Positions 61,426 through 64,000 of a stretch of DNA of 64,000 nucleotides are shown piece after piece. The stretch's first letter is position 1. Each line of letters opens with the position of its first letter. Both the position numbers and the translations under genes were made by a program. The DNA is taken from contig NZ_CP017705.1 in the NCBI RefSeq assembly GCF_002706795.1, forward strand, positions 62,001 through 126,000, written 5' to 3'. Source of the stretch: Brevibacillus laterosporus DSM 25. Lineage in GTDB: Bacteria; Bacillota; Bacilli; Brevibacillales; Brevibacillaceae. The notes under the pieces were generated by a model, which was not told the origin of the DNA, did not search any database, and saw only the letters and a list, made by a program, of their open reading frames with translations.

Positions 61426-62652
61426 TTAGCTCGAAAATCTTTTATGACCCAGTACTTTTTTTATTTGATCGGCATGTTTCCTCTCAGGCAGGTTCTTTGC
61501 TACTAGAGCACTTTGAAGCATATGAATTGCGGCTAACGCATGCTCCTTTTGCACCAGTGTCTTTGTTTCCACCAACTGTTCATAAATGTTTTGTACCTGT
61601 TCAAACGTTTGCACAACTGATTCTTCATATCCATTATTGTGCTTGTTATAATTTTTCGTGCTTACTACTGTTGCTAAGCACTTGGCAATCAGAGGCATAT
61701 ACTCTTCTTCCGTGAAGAAGAAGGAGTTCTTTATTGCTTGTAAATCTTCTGCTTTGTCAAATGAATATACGGGACATTCCTTGGTGTTGTTCTCCAGCAA
61801 ATACTTGAGCACTGTTTTTGGCCCAAGCTCGATTGCCATGTCAGTTCCTCGTGATAGGCCATAGTATAGTGATTCTTGCCAACGAATGGGGGAAACCAGT
61901 TGTAATGATAAGTTTTCGATAATACTTGCGTGATCTGTAAATGGATGTGCGGAGTAATTAGATAGGACTGGATATTGCGGCTGTTGGTAGTTATACTTGA
62001 TCAAAATTTCTTTGAACTTGTTTGCAGCTTCAATCATCAGTGGACTATGAAATGGGCCTGACATTTTTATTGGAATGGCAATTCCACCGGCTTCGACAAC
62101 CTTCTCTCCTGCTTTACGAATCGCGGTGTTTGTGCCTGAAATAGAAGTTTTTAGAGGTGTGTCGTAGGCGGAGACATATACTTCATCCCCTGTTTGTGAA
62201 ACTTCCACACAAATTTGCTCAACGGTTCGTGAATCAATGTTCGTTACCCAAGCCATTGTACCTGAGATTCCATTGGCTACGTCACTAACCACATCACCAC
62301 GTTCCTGTACCATTTGTAGAGCATCCTTAAACTCAATGGCACCTGCACAAACAAGCGCCGAATACTCCCCAAGGCTATATCCCATCGAAAAAGCCGGTAA
62401 AAGACCGATTTCTTCCATAAAAACTCGATACGTCGTCACCCCAACACATACAAGAGCTAGCTGTGAATTTTTTAATTTTTGCAGCTCATCCTTGTAGTCA
62501 GGAGAAAAACATAGCTTGGCTAGATCCATTTTTACGGCGTCACTCGCTTCTTCAAAGGCAAGCTTCGCCACCGAAAAGTTGTCATAAAGTGTTTTTCCCA
62601 TTCCAAAATAATGGGAGCCCACTCCTGGAAACATAAAGATTATGTTCGGCAT
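61426..62652 (-). CDS. Free-standing acyltransferase (ZmaF-like trans-AT)
   Basis: 408 residues. Catalytic Ser in GYSLGEY (~92) and His in SGPFHSPLM (~200). The first ~300 residues are a malonyl-transacylase-type domain (FMFPGVGSHYFGMG). A helical tail of about 100 residues is an extension over simple FabD. The substrate motif GPFH differs from the malonyl (HAFH) type. The best hypothesis is that it moves aminomalonyl from its ACP to the synthase module that has lost its own AT Ser, as ZmaF does in zwittermicin A. Confidence 0.87.
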   Translation of the reverse strand: MPNIIFMFPGVGSHYFGMGKTLYDNFSVAKLAFEEASDAVKMDLAKLCFSPDYKDELQKLKNSQLALVCVGVTTYRVFMEEIGLLPAFSMGYSLGEYSALVCAGAIEFKDALQMVQERGDVVSDVANGISGTMAWVTNIDSRTVEQICVEVSQTGDEVYVSAYDTPLKTSISGTNTAIRKAGEKVVEAGGIAIPIKMSGPFHSPLMIEAANKFKEILIKYNYQQPQYPVLSNYSAHPFTDHASIIENLSLQLVSPIRWQESLYYGLSRGTDMAIELGPKTVLKYLLENNTKECPVYSFDKAEDLQAIKNSFFFTEEEYMPLIAKCLATVVSTKNYNKHNNGYEESVVQTFEQVQNIYEQLVETKTLVQKEHALAAIHMLQSALVAKNLPERKHADQIKKVLGHKRFSS

Positions 62653-62705
62653 ATTTTTTCTCCCTTATCAGTTGGTGTTTTAGCATGAATCATTGGAAGG
62701 CACCC

Positions 62706-62960
62706 CTACACTTTTGTTTCTACTTTTTTCTCAATTAATCGTACGATATTGCTTACAGAGCTAAAATTGATGAGATCAAGTTCATCATTGTCTATGGTGA
62801 TGACGAATTCCTCCTCAACGAATGTCAGCATCTTCATGGCAAATAGCGAGTTGACAAAGCCAAGCTCAAAAATATTATCTTCATCACTAAATTCAACATG
62901 ATCATCAAAAATTACGAGGTTACTTTCTATAAAGTGGCGTACTTTATCCCGTGTCGTCAT
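62706..62960 (-). CDS. Acyl carrier protein (ZmaD/ZmaH-like)
   Basis: 84 residues from the ATG at 62960, with GAGGG 7 bases upstream (the frame also has a GTG one codon earlier). Phosphopantetheine Ser in LGFVNSLFAMKML. Strongly acidic. Next to an ACAD gene on one side and the AT gene on the other. Probably the carrier of the second extender (glyceryl to hydroxymalonyl) if the other ACP handles seryl; the assignment between the two could be reversed. Confidence 0.86.
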   Translation of the reverse strand: MTTRDKVRHFIESNLVIFDDHVEFSDEDNIFELGFVNSLFAMKMLTFVEEEFVITIDNDELDLINFSSVSNIVRLIEKKVETKV

Positions 62961-63052
62961 CACGCATCCCTCAATTCTGTATCGTTATTATTTTCAAAAT
63001 AATAATGGTGATATCTATTTCTGCTTCCCCATCTAAATAAACAAGACAAGGG

Positions 63053-64000
63053 TTATCGTTTTTCATAATTTTTACTTATCGAATGTTGGGCAATCATGAG
63101 CTGCATAACCTGTGATGTACCTTCAATAATTTCCAGAAGCTTGGCTTCGCGGAAGTAGCGCTCTACAGGATATTGGTTGGAAAAGCCGTTTCCACCATGT
63201 GCTTGCACCGCATCCGTAGTTACCTCCATTACCATCTTAGAAGAAAAATATTTCGCCATGGCAGTTTCCATAATCGAATCAGGATCTTTGTTCAATCGCA
63301 TTTTTCCGGCATGAAGACATAAGGCACGAGCTGCATGAATTTTTGTGGTCGCATCCGCAATCATTCCCTGCATGAGGTCAAAATCACATAGCTTTTTCCC
63401 AAATTGTGTTCTCCTACGGGAATAGGAGATCATTGCTTCCAGTGAGGCTTGGGCAATTGCGACACCTCCCCAAGCGATGTTATAGCGTCCATGATCTAAT
63501 CCATATGAGGCGATGTAGCTAAAACCTCCACCAACAGGTCCAAGTACATTTTCTGCTGGAACGACAACATCTCTAAACTCAACTTCAGCGATATGCGACG
63601 CCTTACTTGCCAGTAATCCGGTCATGCGAGTTGATTGTATCCCTTCCGATTCACGCTCTACCAAAAAAGCAGTGACTTGACCTTCCTCTTCATGTGACGC
63701 GAAGACGAGAAATAAATCTGCAATATCGGCGAAGGAAATCCATTTTTTTATCCCTGTAATAATGTACTGATTCCCCTCTTTTCGATAGCATGTCTCTACA
63801 CTTCTAGCATCTGTCCCAACATTCGGCTCACTGAGTGCAAACGCAGCAATCTTTTTACCTTTTGTCATCAACGGGAGCCATTTTTCTTTTTGCTCTTTCG
63901 TCCCCCATCGTACAATCGTTTCTCCGACAAGTGAGTTATGCACCGTGATCAATTCTCGGACGGAATTGCATGATTTTCCTATTTGCTCTATAAACAATCC
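63053..64000 (-). CDS. Acyl-CoA dehydrogenase-like enzyme, N-terminus off the right edge
   Basis: About 316 residues are visible; the missing N-terminal part (about 70 residues by family length) lies beyond base 64000, so the TTG near the edge is not a true start. FAD motifs ALSEPNVGTDAR and WISFADIAD, and the Glu region LEIIEGTSQVMQ, are intact. It is a second ACAD of the ZmaE/ZmaI type, next to an ACP gene, so it probably makes the other unusual extender unit, hydroxymalonyl-ACP. The cluster continues to the right. Confidence 0.85.
   Translation of the reverse strand, partial: GLFIEQIGKSCNSVRELITVHNSLVGETIVRWGTKEQKEKWLPLMTKGKKIAAFALSEPNVGTDARSVETCYRKEGNQYIITGIKKWISFADIADLFLVFASHEEEGQVTAFLVERESEGIQSTRMTGLLASKASHIAEVEFRDVVVPAENVLGPVGGGFSYIASYGLDHGRYNIAWGGVAIAQASLEAMISYSRRRTQFGKKLCDFDLMQGMIADATTKIHAARALCLHAGKMRLNKDPDSIMETAMAKYFSSKMVMEVTTDAVQAHGGNGFSNQYPVERYFREAKLLEIIEGTSQVMQLMIAQHSISKNYEKR

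Noticed and set aside
29968..64000. Edeine, paenilamicin/galantin or spergualin as the product
   Set aside because: No aminomutase, polyamine or guanidine genes are seen, and the module order fits the zwittermicin chain better; a hybrid tail cannot be excluded.
1..64000. CRISPR arrays, insertion sequences, tRNA or rRNA genes
   Set aside because: I saw no regularly spaced repeats, transposase frames, terminal inverted repeats or cloverleaf/rRNA sequences.

Overview
The window reads as chromosome of a low-GC, spore-forming Firmicute of the Paenibacillaceae type. Brevibacillus is my best guess. The reasons are the gene content (parE/parC, yebC, YrzB/DUF1292 and YflT family proteins, a bpsA/bpsB-type pair) and the strong AGGAGG-like ribosome binding sites. 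The genus is an inference, not a proof.

Layout. Bases 1-29,700 are mostly housekeeping and accessory operons on the minus strand: the 3' end of a SsuB/TauB-like ABC ATPase (+); a type III polyketide synthase plus isoprenylcysteine-methyltransferase-like pair; a BrnQ transporter (+); a tandem CbxX/CfqX AAA+ ATPase; two small unknown genes; topoisomerase IV (parE-parC); yebC; a YflT-like stress gene (+); a DUF1292 gene; an ECF sigma / propeller anti-sigma / membrane protein / ABC exporter operon; thyA-dfrA; a five-gene Nik/Opp/Dpp-type ABC importer behind a cobalamin riboswitch; and a MarR-DoxX-nitroreductase quinone-stress module with two matching palindromic operators.

Bases 29,968-64,000 are one minus-strand biosynthetic cluster, cut by the right edge of the window. 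In transcription order it encodes an acyl-CoA dehydrogenase (partial), an acyl carrier protein, a free-standing acyltransferase, a 3-hydroxyacyl-CoA dehydrogenase, a second acyl carrier protein, a second acyl-CoA dehydrogenase, a free-standing serine adenylation domain, a C-A(Ser)-T-KS-AT-KR-ACP protein, a KS-AT(dead)-KR-ACP-KS-AT-KR-ACP-C protein, a luciferase-like monooxygenase, a BtrH-type acyltransferase, a ZmaR-like GNAT acetyltransferase and a final (half C)-A-T-C-A-T NRPS.

How it works together (inference from family knowledge). The small enzymes match those that make aminomalonyl-ACP and hydroxymalonyl-ACP for zwittermicin A. The assembly line predicts Ser + malonyl + aminomalonyl (loaded in trans because the cis AT has lost its catalytic Ser) + hydroxymalonyl. 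That is the order of the 4,8-diamino-2,3,5,7,9-pentahydroxynonanoyl chain of zwittermicin A. The downstream NRPS then adds a Gln-like residue (beta-ureidoalanine is isosteric with Gln) and one further residue. No thioesterase is seen. The monooxygenase and BtrH-like protein are therefore candidates for chain release, and the GNAT protein for self-resistance. The cluster is best described as a zwittermicin-type aminopolyol locus with a different tail and gene arrangement.
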